The notes below the pieces were generated by a model. It did no database searches. It saw nothing but the letters and a program-made list of their open reading frames with translations, and had not been told where the DNA came from. Below are positions 13,301-28,300 of a DNA stretch of 64,000 bases, piece by piece; the first letter of the stretch is position 1, and the number at the start of each line of letters is the position of its first letter. The DNA is from Zygaena filipendulae. Its lineage: Eukaryota; Arthropoda; Insecta; Lepidoptera; Zygaenidae. The stretch covers positions 444,001 to 508,000 of the forward strand of contig OU015660.1 in NCBI GenBank assembly GCA_907165275.2, read 5' to 3'. Position numbers and translations under genes: made by a program.

Positions 13301-16300
13301 GGCGGGGCGGAGCGGAAAGTGGAGTGAGATGCGAAGTGATAGTGGAGTGGCAACGGAATAACCACTGAACAAGTTTATATTTAGCAACTAGCTGTTCGTC
13401 GCGGTTTACACTCGCGTTAATTTCGAACTTCCCGCGGGATTTTCGGGATAAACTATACGTGTTAACTTTCCTTTGGAATCAATCTATTGATTGGTATAAA
13501 CCGCACGAAAATCCGTTCAGTGGTTTTTGAGTTTATCGCGAACAGATAGACAGACAGACAGACGCGGCCCAGGACTTTGCCTTGTAATAATACTAGCTCC
13601 CCCGCGGTTTCACCCGCAGTAATTTCGGAGTTCCCGCGGGGAACTGCAAGATAAACTATAGATATTAACGAATTCATAAGGAACGTTTATATCTATAGTG
13701 AATCACTGTATCTATTGATGAAAACCGCATAAAAATCCGTTGCGTAGTTTTAAAGATACATAGGGACAGACAGACAGCGGGAAGCGACTTAGTTTTATAC
13801 CTACTTTGTAGTGACTAATTTTGGAGTACCCGCGCGAATTCCGGGATAAAAGTAGCCTATGTCCTTCTCTGTACCCCCGACAAAATGTATGCAAAATTTC
13901 AAAAATGTTAGGGTCACCTGTAGGGCGACACCTGGCAGCGGCCCAGCAGCCGCAGCGCCGCCAGCTCCTGCAGCGCGCCCAGCTCCCACCCGCCCGCTTC
14001 GTCGCCGCCCACGCCCGCCCACGCGCCCACCGCCGCGCCCACCGCCGCCCCCGCCCCCACCCCCGCCCCCGCGCGCATCGACGAGTACCCGCTCTCGTTC
14101 GAGGCGCTCGTCTCGCTCGTGCTGTATTGACTCCCCGATAATACGATCTCGGGTGTGGGTAGGTCGCTTAATTCTAACAATAAAAAAAAGAAATAATATA
14201 AAACTAATATAATAATCCACTTCACTACACAGAGATCTACTTGATCCCACACTAAGCTATAAGCTTGTTTCGTGGAAGCCAAGCAAACGTGGTATATACT
14301 ACATATTATAATATGGATATTTATATACACGCCCAGACTGGAAAATAGAACCCTGTGTTCATCACAAAAAGTGCACACCCACCGGGAATCGAACCCGGAA
14401 CCCCTTGATTAGCGGGCAGGCATGATGACCCACTGCGCCAATCGGGTCGTCATCGACTTTGATCTGTTTATTACTAGTTATACGTCAGCGACTTCTTTAA
14501 TTTTTGGAAACAATTAAATGAATAAATCATTGGGACTTTGTTCCATTGAGTACCTAAGGGATGGTCGCTGCCTATTGGGTAATTGATTTTGTTTTAACTT
14601 CACTACCTACGTTTGAAAATTGTCTATAATATTTTTTGTGGCAGTTGTTTTTCCAAAAAAAAGTAAAATAAAATCAAGAAATATTTAAAAAGTCCATGAA
14701 CTGACAAAAGTTGGCAGTGGCTGTACGAAGTAACTTAGAAAAAACATCTATACTAATATTATAAAGAGCTAAAGTTTGTGAGTTTGTGACGTTGTAGGAG
14801 GTAATCTCTGGATCTACTGAACCGATTTTGTGAATTATTTCCCTTATAGGAAGCTACGGTATTTCTGAGTGACATAGGAATACTTTTTATCCCGAAACTC
14901 CCACGGGCACTCCGAAATTACCGCGGGAGACGGCTAGTAGGTATTTGATAAAATAAACCAGTAACTCACCACTTTTCCTACTGCTTCCGTCGGTACAATC
15001 TTGACTGAGCAAAATTTTTTCTGCCTCATCAGCTACTTCTACCGTCTCGCTCTTTTCCTCTTCATTATCGTGTCTTCCTTCCTCCTCTCCGACCGATCGA
15101 CTCCCATCATCTCCATCAGACTCTATCACAGCACTTTGATCTACGTTATTTTGTTCTATATTGTTCTCTTTCTCTATATCCTGTTCGTCTTCCTTCGAGC
15201 TTTTGGATTCTTTGGCGTCAAGCTGTATGCTAGAATCGCTGTTACTAGATTCAGTAGGGTTGTTACTGCAGTCGGTAGGGTTGTCCCTAAACCCATTAGG
15301 GCTGTCGCTGCAGTCAGTGGGGTTGTCACTGCAGTTAGTGGGGTTGTCACTGCAGTCAGTGGGGTTGTCACTGCAGTTAGTGGGGTTGTCACTGCAGTCA
15401 GTGGGGTTGTCACTGCAGTTAGTGGGGTTGTCACTGCAGTCAGTGGGGTTGTCACTGCAACCAGTAGGGTTTTCACTGCAGTCAGTAGGTTTGTCACTGC
15501 AGTCCATAGGGTTGTCACTGCAATCGAAACGAACGCGGCTCTGACGGACGCCGCCTGACGATTGTCTGAGAATGAGATGAATGTTTAATATTACGATATC
15601 CGTATATGTATGTATACACTGAGAGGATGTAATCATAAATTTTTTGAAGTTTCAATACAAAACTTTAGTATTCAATAAAAGCGAAGAGCGAAAGAACTTT
15701 TTGAAAAAAAAAAAAAAATTGAATAACACCAGAAAATGGAACCTTTCGCCTACCACTGTAAGACTCGCCTTTGGAAGATAACCGAAGATATTTAAGATTA
15801 GGAATAGTATAGTTAGACTAGGCACTTTACTACTAAAATAAAAAATGAAAATGAAAAATGCGTTTATTAAGTAAAGGATTTGTAAACTATACCTACCATA
15901 ATGTACAATGCTGGGCACATACACTATACATATATTTCAGAGGCAGGATAGGAATGAGTCGGTAACCCAGGAAATAGGAACCCAGGTCGGGTTCTAAACT
16001 AAGCGAACTTGTTAGACTGATCTGCCCCCCTAACCAAATTGACATTCTATACTACTCTAACTATAGAAAACTAATATAAGTAATGAATCGTCATGACTAT
16101 TGTGACCACTGACCAGTTACTTAGCTACATAATGCTATGCGTTGAGTGTAGAATGTCACTTTGGCTAGGGGGGCAGGTCGGTGTGATCAACAAGTAAAAG
16201 CTAGGGTGTGGCTTACTCGGCTGGTTGGCGGGTTGCCTCGGCGGTGGGGGTGACGGGGGTGTCGGGGGCGGCGGGGGCGGCGGGGGCGGCGGCGGGGGTG

Positions 16301-19300
16301 GCGCGGCGCTCCTTGCGGCGCACGGAGCGCAGCAGGCGGCTCACGCCCGCCAGCATGAGGCGCATGTGCACAGCGAGGTTGTACCACAGGCACATCGCCT
16401 GAGGAGTTCAACAACTCTATTTTACTGTTTTGTTTGTTTTATAAAGCTCTTTATTAAGTTATATTGCACTAGTTGTTTCCCGCGGTTTTGCCCACGGTAA
16501 TTTCGAAATTTCCGTGGGAAATTCGGTATAAGAGGTACCCTATGTCACTCAGGACTACCGTAGCTTCCTATAAGTAAAAGAAGTTTCAAAATCGGTCCAG
16601 CAGATCCAGAGATTCCCTGTACAATGTCACAAACTCATAAACTTCACCTCTTTATAATAATAGTATACTTAGACTAGCTGCCCCCCGCGGTTTCAACTGC
16701 GTGAGTTTCGGAATTCCCGCAGAAACTATTTTTGTCTAAAATAAAAGTAGGCTAAGTTACTCCTTATAACATCAGCTACCTGCCAGTGAAAGTTCCGTTG
16801 AATCGGCCCAGCCGTTTCAGAGATTAGCCGAAACAAACAGACACACAAAATTTTTTTTTTATAAGTATGTACCATAATATGTATTATTTAATATGCATTT
16901 AGTGAAAAGCTGTTAATTTGGAATCACAAACAGACACTTCAATTTTATTTATATACCTACTAGCTGTGAACACTGCCCCGCGGTTCACGCATGAGTTTCA
17001 GAATCCCGCAGGAACTCCTTTTAGGGGGATGAAAAATAGATGTTGTCCGATTCGCAGACCTAAGCGATATGCACAAAAAATTTCACGAAAATCGGTCCAG
17101 CCATTTCGGAGGAGTTAACAAACACCGTGACACGAGAATCTTACTAATATTATAGACGCGAAAGTTTGTAAGTATGTATGGATGGATGGATGGATGGATG
17201 TTTGTTACTCTTTCACGCAAAAACTACCGAATGGATTTAAATGAAACTTTACAATAATATAGCTTATACATCAGATTAACACATAGGGTACTTTTTATCC
17301 CGAAATTCCCGCGGGAACTCCGATTTAACGGCGGGTGAAACCGCGGGGCACAGCTAGTATTAGATACAGATAAGAAGAGAGAAATTAGAACATTCGGCTA
17401 TATGTATGTTATTAATTGTTTAAAATAGTTTTGTAATTTTATAATTTTGTAATTTTATGCTAAACATTGTACGCCGTTGTTTTTTTTATTGTACATTGTT
17501 GACATTTGTACGCCGGCAACGGCAGAATATGCTGAATCAATCTTAGAGTAACACCAACTATGTACCTACCATATTCTTGCAAATAAACAAATAAAACAAA
17601 TAAAACTCGAAGACAGATGATCGTACCTTGAGCCTGTTCTCGAACCGTTCGGTGGCGAGCTCTTTGTGCTCCGACGTCATCGCCTTGGTGGACGGGTACA
17701 GGGTGGTCGCGTTGTAGAACGCGTCGAGCAGCGAGCCCACCTCGGCGAGCGCCTGGCTGGTGGCGGCGTTGCACGCGCGGCACGCCAACGACAGGCACCC
17801 GAACGACTCACCTGCGCGCGCGTTTGTAATCACACAGCGTGAGAAGCGAAAACTGCAGGTCCAATTTTGCAGTCTACGTATCACCGTAAAATTGTGAAAA
17901 CCGTTAGTTTGTAAAATAACGGCAATATTGTGAAACTAGCTGTGCCCCGCGGTAATTTTAGAGTTCCCGCAGGAATCCTTCTGACCTGACAACGTGCATG
18001 CCAAATTTCATCCAAATCCGTTCAGCCGTTTTTGCGTGATTGAGTAACAAACATCCAAACATCCACACTTTCACATTTATAATATTAGTAGGATGACCAG
18101 CATTTTTTTTTAATGTCTCGAGTTCCAGATGGAATTTCGAAAAAATCGAAACATGAGTAAGTTAGACCCTTAGCAATACAACGAAAAAAAACCGCAAACC
18201 GCCAAAAACCGCTTATCTTGTTTTAGTCAAAACAGAAATTTCACTTAAATATTAAAAAATATCATCGTCAAAACGGTGGAGTCATTGAACCACAAATCAG
18301 TTGTTATTTGTAAAAAAAGAAAGAATATTAAAATTCATATATTAGGTGTGTGATACAGTAGTGACGTACTATCATTAGCAGCGTCCGGGAGTGCGCCTGC
18401 GCCGGGCCTCGCGCCGCCGCACGGGTTGGGGTTCACGAACCTGACAGACGGACAAATTACAGGTTTAGAAACCGCGGGGACTGGCTAGTGGCTAGTTGTA
18501 TCATATTTCGATGTAATAAAACTAGTTGCAAATAACACTAAGTATCAGTTATCTTATATAAAATCCTTTGTTCTGAATGACTGAGGGATCATTGCACAGC
18601 CTAAACCGCTGATCACCGCTGATGTGGAGTCAGGCAGGGCGGCTTAACATCTCCGACATTGTTTAATTTGTATATAAATGGGTTAATCGTCGAGCTCAGT
18701 AGTCAGTATGTCGGTGGGGGAGAGTTGGGTTCGCTTGTCACCGTCCCACAGTGACAGTTTTCATGACAGTGCCGGCGACAGCTCACCGGTAGTCCAGGAT
18801 GCCGCGCACCAGGCCGGGCACGACGCCGCGCTGCGCGCACAGCGCCGCGTCCTGCTGCGGCAGCGAGCGGCCCGCGATGCGCGCCTGCAGCTCCAGCCAG
18901 ATGAGGTCCTTGAGCTCGCTCTGCCACACCTGCTCCTCGCGGCTTATCTTGAACATTATTATGTTATTTTGAGTCCCTCGTTCACCTTACATCCTGTATA
19001 TGTTTATGGATATAGATAAGCAACCCACACTGGAAAGATTGTGAGTAAATCGTGTTTTAAAATTATAGCGCCATTTTGTGTCAACAATTTTATTATGCTC
19101 AACAATTTGTTGGTATTTAAACAATGTAATAAGGTAAAAGATATAATTGTTTGATTTTTTATTTTCATACCCCGGAAACAAGCCTATTTGTAAGAGAACA
19201 ATAAAAATCTGTCTTTCTATCTATCCTATCATAAATTTTAACCTTGATGCGAGAATCGAACCCGCGACACCTAAAAAAGTAATCAGGCTCTAGCCGCTGA

Positions 19301-22300
19301 CCACTAGATCAAGTGGTATCAGAGGGGCGAGAAGCGATATCACGTGTCACATGTCATGTTGCTTGTGCGCGATAGACTCCGAAACTAATGAACGGATTTT
19401 GATAAAATTTTGTAACCATTTATAATAAGGTCCAATTTAAAAGATAGGATAGTTTTTCTCCCGGAATTCCCGGGGGGAACTCCGGAATTAATGCAGGGAA
19501 CAGCTAATCACCGTAAACTACTGTCGGGCCGTCAGGGGTACAAAGAAGGACATAGAGTACTGTTTCCCGGAATTCCCGCGGGAACTGCGAAATTACCGCG
19601 GATGAAATCGCGGGGGACAGCTAGTAGTTTATAAAAAAGGATGTTACTAACAGAATTGATCATGTCGATGGTCGAATTAAATGAAATTTATTAATTATTA
19701 TTTATGGTACTCACAGTCCGCCGGCAGTGCTTGTCCGCGTTGCCCATGTTGATGAGCATACTGAAAGTCTTGTGGAAGTTCACCCGCACCTCGGGGACGT
19801 CCTCATCCCCATCCTCCCCGCCCCCTCCCCCGCCCACGGGGCCGTCCCCCCCGCCGCGCCCACCCCCGCCGGCGCCCGCGTCGCGCGACTCGGCGCCCTC
19901 TATCTCCCGGCACTTGGGCCAAGACGACAGCGACTTGAAGCGATTGCACATCTCCACCTTGGGAATGGGGAACGTTCCACGACAATTATCCTGATCTCGG
20001 TGTGACAATAGCTCGTATAGCTTGTCTAAAGTAAAATGACGCGCCCCTCCATCGGGTATTCGCACACGCACAGCCGTTAAAATATCGATACGACACATGT
20101 AAATCTGTGGAGATAGGATGCGCAACACGATATGTTTATCGAACGAAAGATAAAATTGTCGACACGACAAATATTTGTGGGCGTCCAAGCAAAAAAGTGC
20201 AGTAGTGGGGTATTGAGTTAAGACTAGATTCGGTTAAACATTTTGTGCTGCCGGTAGACAAAACGATATAATATGTCGACGAGAATCGATAAAATGGCTC
20301 GATAAAATTTTATCATGTTGCGCATCTTAGCTCCACTGGTCTGTCTATTTATCACAAGTGCGCAATACTGTCGCCGCACTCACACTATTAAAGAGATATT
20401 ATCAATACATGATATCGCACATCTAAAACTGCTTATTGAGTAGTGGGGCGTGTCATTTTAGTTTAGACAAGCTATAGTATATTATAGTATGTGTCAGCAG
20501 CACTCACTAGCGCGGGCCCCTCGGGCTGCGCCTGCGACTGCTTGAAGTCTCGCTCCTTGTTCCTGATCACTTTGATACCGGAGCGCCGCCCGCGCCAGTC
20601 TGCGACAGGGAAATTAAATAAATAATAGTATTTAATAAATATTTAATTTAATAATAACAAAATGGTGAAAAATTTGAAATGTAGGTCACGTAGAGTAGCT
20701 TGGGTACGTTCCTTGACACCGTTTTGTTTTATGCGAACGTGAGTTTTCGTTTGTTATAATAATTTCCTAATGAGTAATTCAGATGAGAAGTCGGAGGCAC
20801 AATGGTAATTTTTTTGTCTCGGAATTCTCGCGGAAACTCCAAATAAATCGCAGGGAACCGCTAGTACATACACAAGACGTCCAAAAGTAGATGTATGAAA
20901 AATTTTATGAGGATCGGTTGAGTAGTTAAGGCGTGAAAACGTAATAAACGGACCTACATTCGCATTTGTAAAATTAGTTAGTATTTAGTTATATAACATT
21001 TTACTAAACCTATTCTAATTAAAAATACCTACATTGCTCCCAAGAAAAGTGTAAATTATTATAGTAGATTAAAAAAAATAGATAACCATACATAGTTACA
21101 TAATGTACAATGTTGTATGTACACATTACGGGGCGTCACAGCTGTTATATAAATGTATAGGTATTATAGTACTCGAGCGAGGTAGATAACAGTGGCTACA
21201 CTAATAGTACGGGAGATACCGATGCTAATTCGGGAGTGACTCGAGCGTCGTTGGGACCTATTGGGTTTTGAAGATTAGGAGATATAAACAAAATAAGGTC
21301 ATATGATATTTTTTCATTCACCGGTGGGTTTAGCTTCTACAGGCTTTCAAAAATGTAAAAAAAAATTGTAAAATGGAAATACTCGAGCGCGTCAGATATT
21401 GTAGTTTAGATACTCCAAGGTGTCTCTGATATCGAAAATATATTCATCTGCCGATTTGCGTGGTGGGGGTGGCCATCCGGAAGTGGAGAAAATGAAAAAA
21501 AAAAAACATTTACTCCAGCGCGTCAGATATTCAAAGGGGATGTTAAGTGAGCCCTAAAAATGCTCCCCTTCGAAAATCTGCCAATTTGGAGGTGACGCAA
21601 GGTAGTAGCGAATTTTTGAAAATGCAAAAAAAAATCTCAATTTTGAAATACTCGAGCGTGTCAGATTATTTTACAGAAGGTTCAGCTTGCACTCCAAGTT
21701 ATGTTGGCTTAAAATCTGACAATAATTTTGAGGGGTATTATTAATCTGACTGCTAGAAACAAAAAAAATGATTTATTTTTAAGATTTTTTTTTCTTTCTG
21801 ACGTAAGTTTATGAGCTATTTCTTGTTCACAAAAAACACACTTTATATTTCTATGAAATATGTAAAAGATCACAAAATATTATTCACAAAACTAACTTTA
21901 AAGCACAAACAAGCCAGAGCGTTTTACATATAATAACATGAACGCGTTGTTTTGTGATGAGCTTTATTATATAATATATATAGTATAATTACATTAAAGT
22001 GAAAGGTTATAGGTGAACCTATAGTTTGAAAAGTGTAATACTTACCTTAACTTATTTTAATATGTATTTTAACCGACCAAAAAAAGTTATAATTTGACAC
22101 GTTTAGCGCCCTGACATATTGTGATGACGTTATGGCGACGGAAAGTAGTGTGAGGACGGTGCGAGAGAGTGAGAGATAGAGAAAAAGTAAAAGGGAAAGA
22201 AAGACAGAGATATGAATAGGTACATGTTTCACTGCAGCTGCTCGTTCGATTCGAAGACGATTTTTGTTTCTTCGGCTTATGAAAATCGGCAGATAATATT

Positions 22301-25300
22301 TTTCCCGCTATCCTTGAGTTATTTACTTTAAAATAAAAAATAAATCAACTGCGCTCGAGAATGTCGAAGTTGCGTTTTTTTTTTGCAAGTTTGTGATCCT
22401 CTAACTCCCTTACGTCACGTTCAAATGGTCAGATTATTCATATACATACTTCTCACTATGTAATTAACCCACCATATCTTAATCTGACGCGCTCGAGTAT
22501 TTCGAGTTATCGATTTTTTTTTACTAATCTGATCGGTTATTCTAGACGCACCCACCAGTGTAGAGGGCCTATATTTGGTGGAGGTACTCAACATGGTGCA
22601 AGGTACCCCCCTTATGTTCATCTGACACGCTTTAGCTAATCCACAAATCCCCTCTTGGCGGTCCGTACTATAAATTGAGATGGGCGAATCACAAAAATAT
22701 TATTGCCTAGCGATGTACGAATACGTCCGTATGAATATATTTTTGTGATTTTTAAGTGAAAACTTCTTTAGCATCGTTGTGATTTGAATTTGATTTGAAA
22801 TTCGATGAAACGAAAAAGCGACAGAAAAAGAGACATCCACAAACATCAACATTCTTACAATTTATACGACAATAATGCTCATATAAGTACATTACATTTA
22901 TATTATAATAGCTGTGCCCCGCGGTGTCACCCGCGGTAATTTCGAAGTTCCCGCGGTAATTCCGGGATAAAAAGTACTCTGAGTCCTTCTCTGTACCCCT
23001 GACAACGTGCATGCCAAATTTCATCCAAATCCGTTCAGCCGTTTTTGCGTGATTGAGTAACAAATATCCACACTTTCACATTTATAATATTATAGTAGGA
23101 TTACATACATATTATTTTGATTTTTTATATAGTATTTTTACTAGTTTTATTTAATCTGTTTCCACGTATAAACGTGGATCTAAGATCTAAGATCGTGCTA
23201 TATCTTACCTGGAGATTGCTCCGGCAAAGACAGTCGCTTAGGGTCGCTTGTCGGGCCGCGCAGCTCGCCATTTCTTTCGATCATTGTTCTGTAAAAGAAA
23301 AAGTTATTATATAAGTTACTAGCTGTCCCCCGCGATTTCATCCGCGGTAATTTCGGAGTTCCCGCGGGAATTCCGGGAAAAAGTACTCTACGTCCTTCTT
23401 TGTACCCTAAGTTCTGGAGTTCCCGCGGGAATTCCGGGATAAAAACTATCCTATCTTTTAAGTTGGACCATTTTATGAATGGTTAAAAAATTTTATCAAA
23501 ATCCGCTCAGTAGTTTCGGAGTCCATCGCGGACAAACAACGTGACACGTGATTTATATATATTAGATTATAGATCAACAAGAAACAAAACTAGGCAAATT
23601 TAGGGGATAATCTCTGGAACTACCGAGGATAGTCCGAGGAATACACTAGAGTAAGTAGTCGCGGGTATTCCGAAATTAACACGGGTGGAACCGCGGTGAA
23701 AATAGCTTTAAATTTTATAAAAAAAATGTACTAAGTATTTTCACACAGTAAGTTTATACGGGCGTATGAGTTGGAAAATAAAAAAAAAATTGAGTTCTAG
23801 TCGCCCCCACATAGCCTCACATAAGTAGTAAGTACTGGAGTTCTTTATACTTTTTGGAAATAGTTCTGTTATTTACAATAGGTCATAGACCGAAAATGGT
23901 TTTATGGTTTTGAAATAATGAGGGGCCAACTTCCCAATTTGAATTTTTGCGGCCTTGCACTGTGAAAAGTATTAGTCAAATCGAAAAATGTTATAATGTG
24001 TAGAACTTTTTGGAAAAAAAAATTATAATAAATTTATTTCAGTCTGGACTTAGTGTAGTGTATTTCTTATCGCCTGTATCGAAATAACACGTAGGGTAGA
24101 CTTGTAGAACTCTTTGGGGGGACCTAGAAATCTAGGAAAAAAAAACGCGTTTGCGTATCTCTCGTATTTACCAACTCGTATTTATTTTGTCTAGACGATG
24201 GTTTATGGCTACGGTAGGAAAACAAACTCGTTCACCTTACATAGCTACTGGTATGAAGATGGTTTTTTTTTTGTTGAGAATTGATGCGCCACTTTTAGGT
24301 GTGGCACGTTATTATCAAAGTAAATATTATACGTAGAGAATAGAAAATAACAGATAGAAGGGACATCAACTTAGTTTAGTATAAAAACAGATGAAAACCA
24401 GTGTCACCGGGTGATTTTCGCCCACAAAAACATCCATCACGCACCAAAAACATTCATTGACGTAAAGAAATGTATTAAACGCTTTACGGTTATGTTTTTA
24501 TTATGGCACTGTTTTCAAAATTCACAGTTTTGGGAATACTGTGGTAAATATACTTGGGGTGGCAGCAAAAGAAGTTTTGGGCAAGTTAGAGCAAGTTGCT
24601 CTAACTTGCTTTGCAACGGTGGCGCGCCTGCCCCGCCTGCATGTCCTCTCTAGTTAATTTATTTGCTCTGTGTCTATACGTAACCAAATGGCGTAACGTC
24701 GGCGCAGCGTCGCGTCGTATGCATGACGAATACCTGCGAATACCCGATTGATTGGAATTTTGATAGCTCTGTGAGCAAAAACCAACCGGCGACACTGGTT
24801 TTTATTTGTTTTCATATTAAATCGTTGGCCCTTCCAAAGAATAGGTACTAAGGCGCTATCTACATGAAGAAGCGTCATTCGGCGAGCCTCCGCCAACCGC
24901 CTGTCTTCCCCCCTCCACGATGTAGCGGCGAGCCTAGAGGTGACCGCGGTGTGGGCTATCGGACAATATCCACTTGAGTGTGTCCCTCTCACGTAGGGTT
25001 GCCATCTTTTTTTGGAAAAAATATAGTATTTTTCCGAAAAAACGTGCAAAAATATAGTATTTTTGAGAAATGCAGGGAAAAAAAATAGTACAAAAATATT
25101 TTATAATCCTTATGTATCGAGCAGCATTCATCCACAAATTATTGCTAGTTTGACAGTTGACGTTTTGTTGCCGGGTAGGTATGCGTTTCGTTCTGAAATT
25201 TCGTGCTTTCCAGACTAGTCACAGCTGTTAATATAAAAAAGCGCGACAGTTGAATAAGGCATAAAAATATAGTATATTTCGTACTATATTATTTTTCTAT

Positions 25301-28300
25301 AATATATAGTACAATTGACTAAAATATAGTACGATACTATATAATATAGTACGGGTCGCAACCCTACTCTCACGTGTGCACACAAGCCGCCCGCCCGCAG
25401 TGGGGGTGGGGAGTTCAAGGGAGGGTCGGTTCGCTCGACCTGATCCTGATATCCGATACCTGGTCTTGTTCTTGCCCCGCTTCCTGGAGCGCGGCGGCGT
25501 GGTGCCCAGCAGGTCAGCCTCGGCGCCGTTCCCGCTGTCCTCCAGCAAGCAGCGCGTGGAGCGCGGATGGCGCATCACCACTTTGTTCTCGCCGGTGCTG
25601 TAACGAACGATTCCCATCTAATTTATCTATTAGCTGTGCCCCGCGGTTTCACCCGTGTTAATTTGAGGAAACAACTACAATATATACCACAGCAGCTTGC
25701 TATACCGTTTTAGCAACATTTTTTATTGCTGTTCCGCTCCTATTAGTCTGACCGTGATGATATATAGCCTATAGCCTTCCTCGATGGGCTATCGACACTG
25801 AAATATTTTTTCAAATCTGACCAGTAGTTCCTGTGATTAGCGCGTCCAAGCAAACAAACAAACTCTCCAACTCTATAGATAACCGCAGCTGCGATGGTAT
25901 GCAATTGACTACTTGACAAAATTTTTTTTTTTGAAAAAAACCCAATTATGTTGTGTTCACTAGGATTAGTCATTCAGCGAGTAGCTTGGCTCCTGGCAAT
26001 AAGCGAAGCTCTTTGTAGTGTGGTCTTATAGCCCAAAAAGGAACGTATACTTATTAGACAGGTCGGTACATACCCAATTACGACTTGTATAGGTGGAACA
26101 GTAGAAGAATAACAATTATAAAACAATAGAACCACAGTATTAGGTAACCATTATAAGTAAATAGATGTAGGTATTTACATGTAGACATTATTGAGATTAG
26201 GCTGCCCAGCGGTTTCGCTTGTATAGTTGTATAGTGTTTAAAAATACGCTGCACTTTTTTTTTAATAATCCACTTCACAACACACAGATCTACTTGATCC
26301 CACAGTAAGCTATTATTAGCTTGTGTCATGGAAAACAAGCAAACATGGTAGGTATATACTACAGTCTACATATGTAGAATTACATATACCTATATATATT
26401 ACTAGCTGTGCCCCGCGGGTTCACCCGCGTGAGTTTCGGAATTCTCGCAGGAATTCCAAAGTAACCTAATTGACTTCTTATAACATCAGCTAAGTAGCAG
26501 TGAAAGTCCCGTAAAAATCGCTTCAACCGTTTCGGAGATTCACCCGCGTGAGTTTCGGAATTCCCGCAGGAACTCCAAACTTATTTTATCCTTTAACAAT
26601 AATAATATCCAAACTTATTTTAGTTACCAATAAAATACTCGAATAACTATAGTATAATTGATAAATAATAATAATCACACTGATGTTAATTTTAATGCGA
26701 AATTTATGCGCACCTATATTTTACTCCTTCACAATGAAACGGCTGGATCGAATTAGAATAAAATTTTGAATGGCGATAATTAACGCAAAGGATTCTTTTT
26801 AACACGGAATCCCCGTGGGAACGCCGTAGTTCACGCGGGTGAAACCGCGAAGAACTTCTTGTACTTCTTTATAAATAAAACTGAATGTTTGTATGTCCTA
26901 TATATGTGTCCTCTATGCGTTTCGAAACCATTGGTCCGATTGTGATGAAACTTTGGCGGGTTGTTCTACTTGCGTTCGCAAAGGTTCCTGAAATCCTGAT
27001 CCCAAAACTCGCGCGGGTGAAAACGCGGGCATAGCTAGTAATTTATAAAAAAAAGGTTCGTATTGTAAATACTATAACACAGTAGATAAATTCTTATTTT
27101 ATTTTTGCCGATTGCTATTTGTATCGCTACCGTGGGAGTCGGATAGCTTCTCACGTGAATGTGATAACTATAATAATATGTGGATGTAGGTACAGTTAAC
27201 AACAAGACTTGGGCCTCTAGTCACTATCGGCCGCACTCAAAGTCGACTTTAATGATTACTTAGTTAAGTATAGATTTTTAAAACAAAACTGCCGCAACCA
27301 GAGACGTTCAGTAAATTAATGTTAATTGGCATTTAATGAGATGTAACTTAATTAGTTAAATGCCAATTGACATTAATTTATTAAACTTGTCTGATTGCGG
27401 CAGTTTTGTTTTAAAAATCTATACTTAACTAAGTACCCTACAGTTGTCAGAGGTACAAAGGATATAGGGTACTTTTTATCCCGGGATTCCCGCGGGAACT
27501 CCGAAATTAATGCCGGTTAAATCTCATTAAATTTTGCATACACATTGTCAGGGGTACAGAAAAGGACATAAGGTCACATAGGACATATAGGACATATATT
27601 GTGTACAAATTTAGATTAGGCATTGCTTGTGTTTGTATCTTTTTCTTGTGTGTTGTGCTGAAATAAATGTATTTTCTTCTTCTTTCTTCTTCTTCTACTT
27701 TGTATTTCGGAACGCCTGCGGAATATCCTTTTCCGCGGGTGAAACCGCGGGGAACAGCTAGTTTGTAATATTTTGGCATCCATAACGTTTGAGATTGCAT
27801 TTTTGGGACGCGCGTTATGGTTAAGAAATGTTGTTGATCATAATGAATAAGCGCCCTGTGTATGATCTGAACAACAACTACAATTATAGTACTCAAGAAG
27901 TCGGTTAAAAACTAGCCGAAACAAATAACCCGCCGAAAGATCGCCAGCCAATGGTACTTTATATCCGTACTAAGTATCACTAAATATCCCTACTAATATT
28001 ATAAATGCGAAAGTTACTCTGTCGGTCTGTCTGTCAGTTTGTTACGCTTTCACGCCTTAACGGCTCAACCGATCATCAGGAAGTTCAGGTATGTCAGGAA
28101 TGTCAGGTATACAGAGAAGGACGTAGGGTACTTTGTATCCCGAACTTAACACGAGTAAAACTGCATTAAATGAATACTTCACGTTGTCGGGTACAGAAAA
28201 GGATTTAGGGTACATACCTACTTTTATCCCAGAATTTCCGCGGGATCTCAGAAATTAACGCGGGTAGAACCGCAGGGCACAGCGAGTTATACCATAAAAC

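Noticed and set aside
15001..15558. Val/Thr-repeat ORFs on the plus strand
   Set aside because: Shadows of the 21-bp coding repeat of Mekk1 exon 10.
19958..20188. N-terminal extension of Mekk1 exon 5 (in frame)
   Set aside because: The extension is MITE sequence (20016-20476 family), and a normal CCCAAG acceptor lies at 19958-19960.
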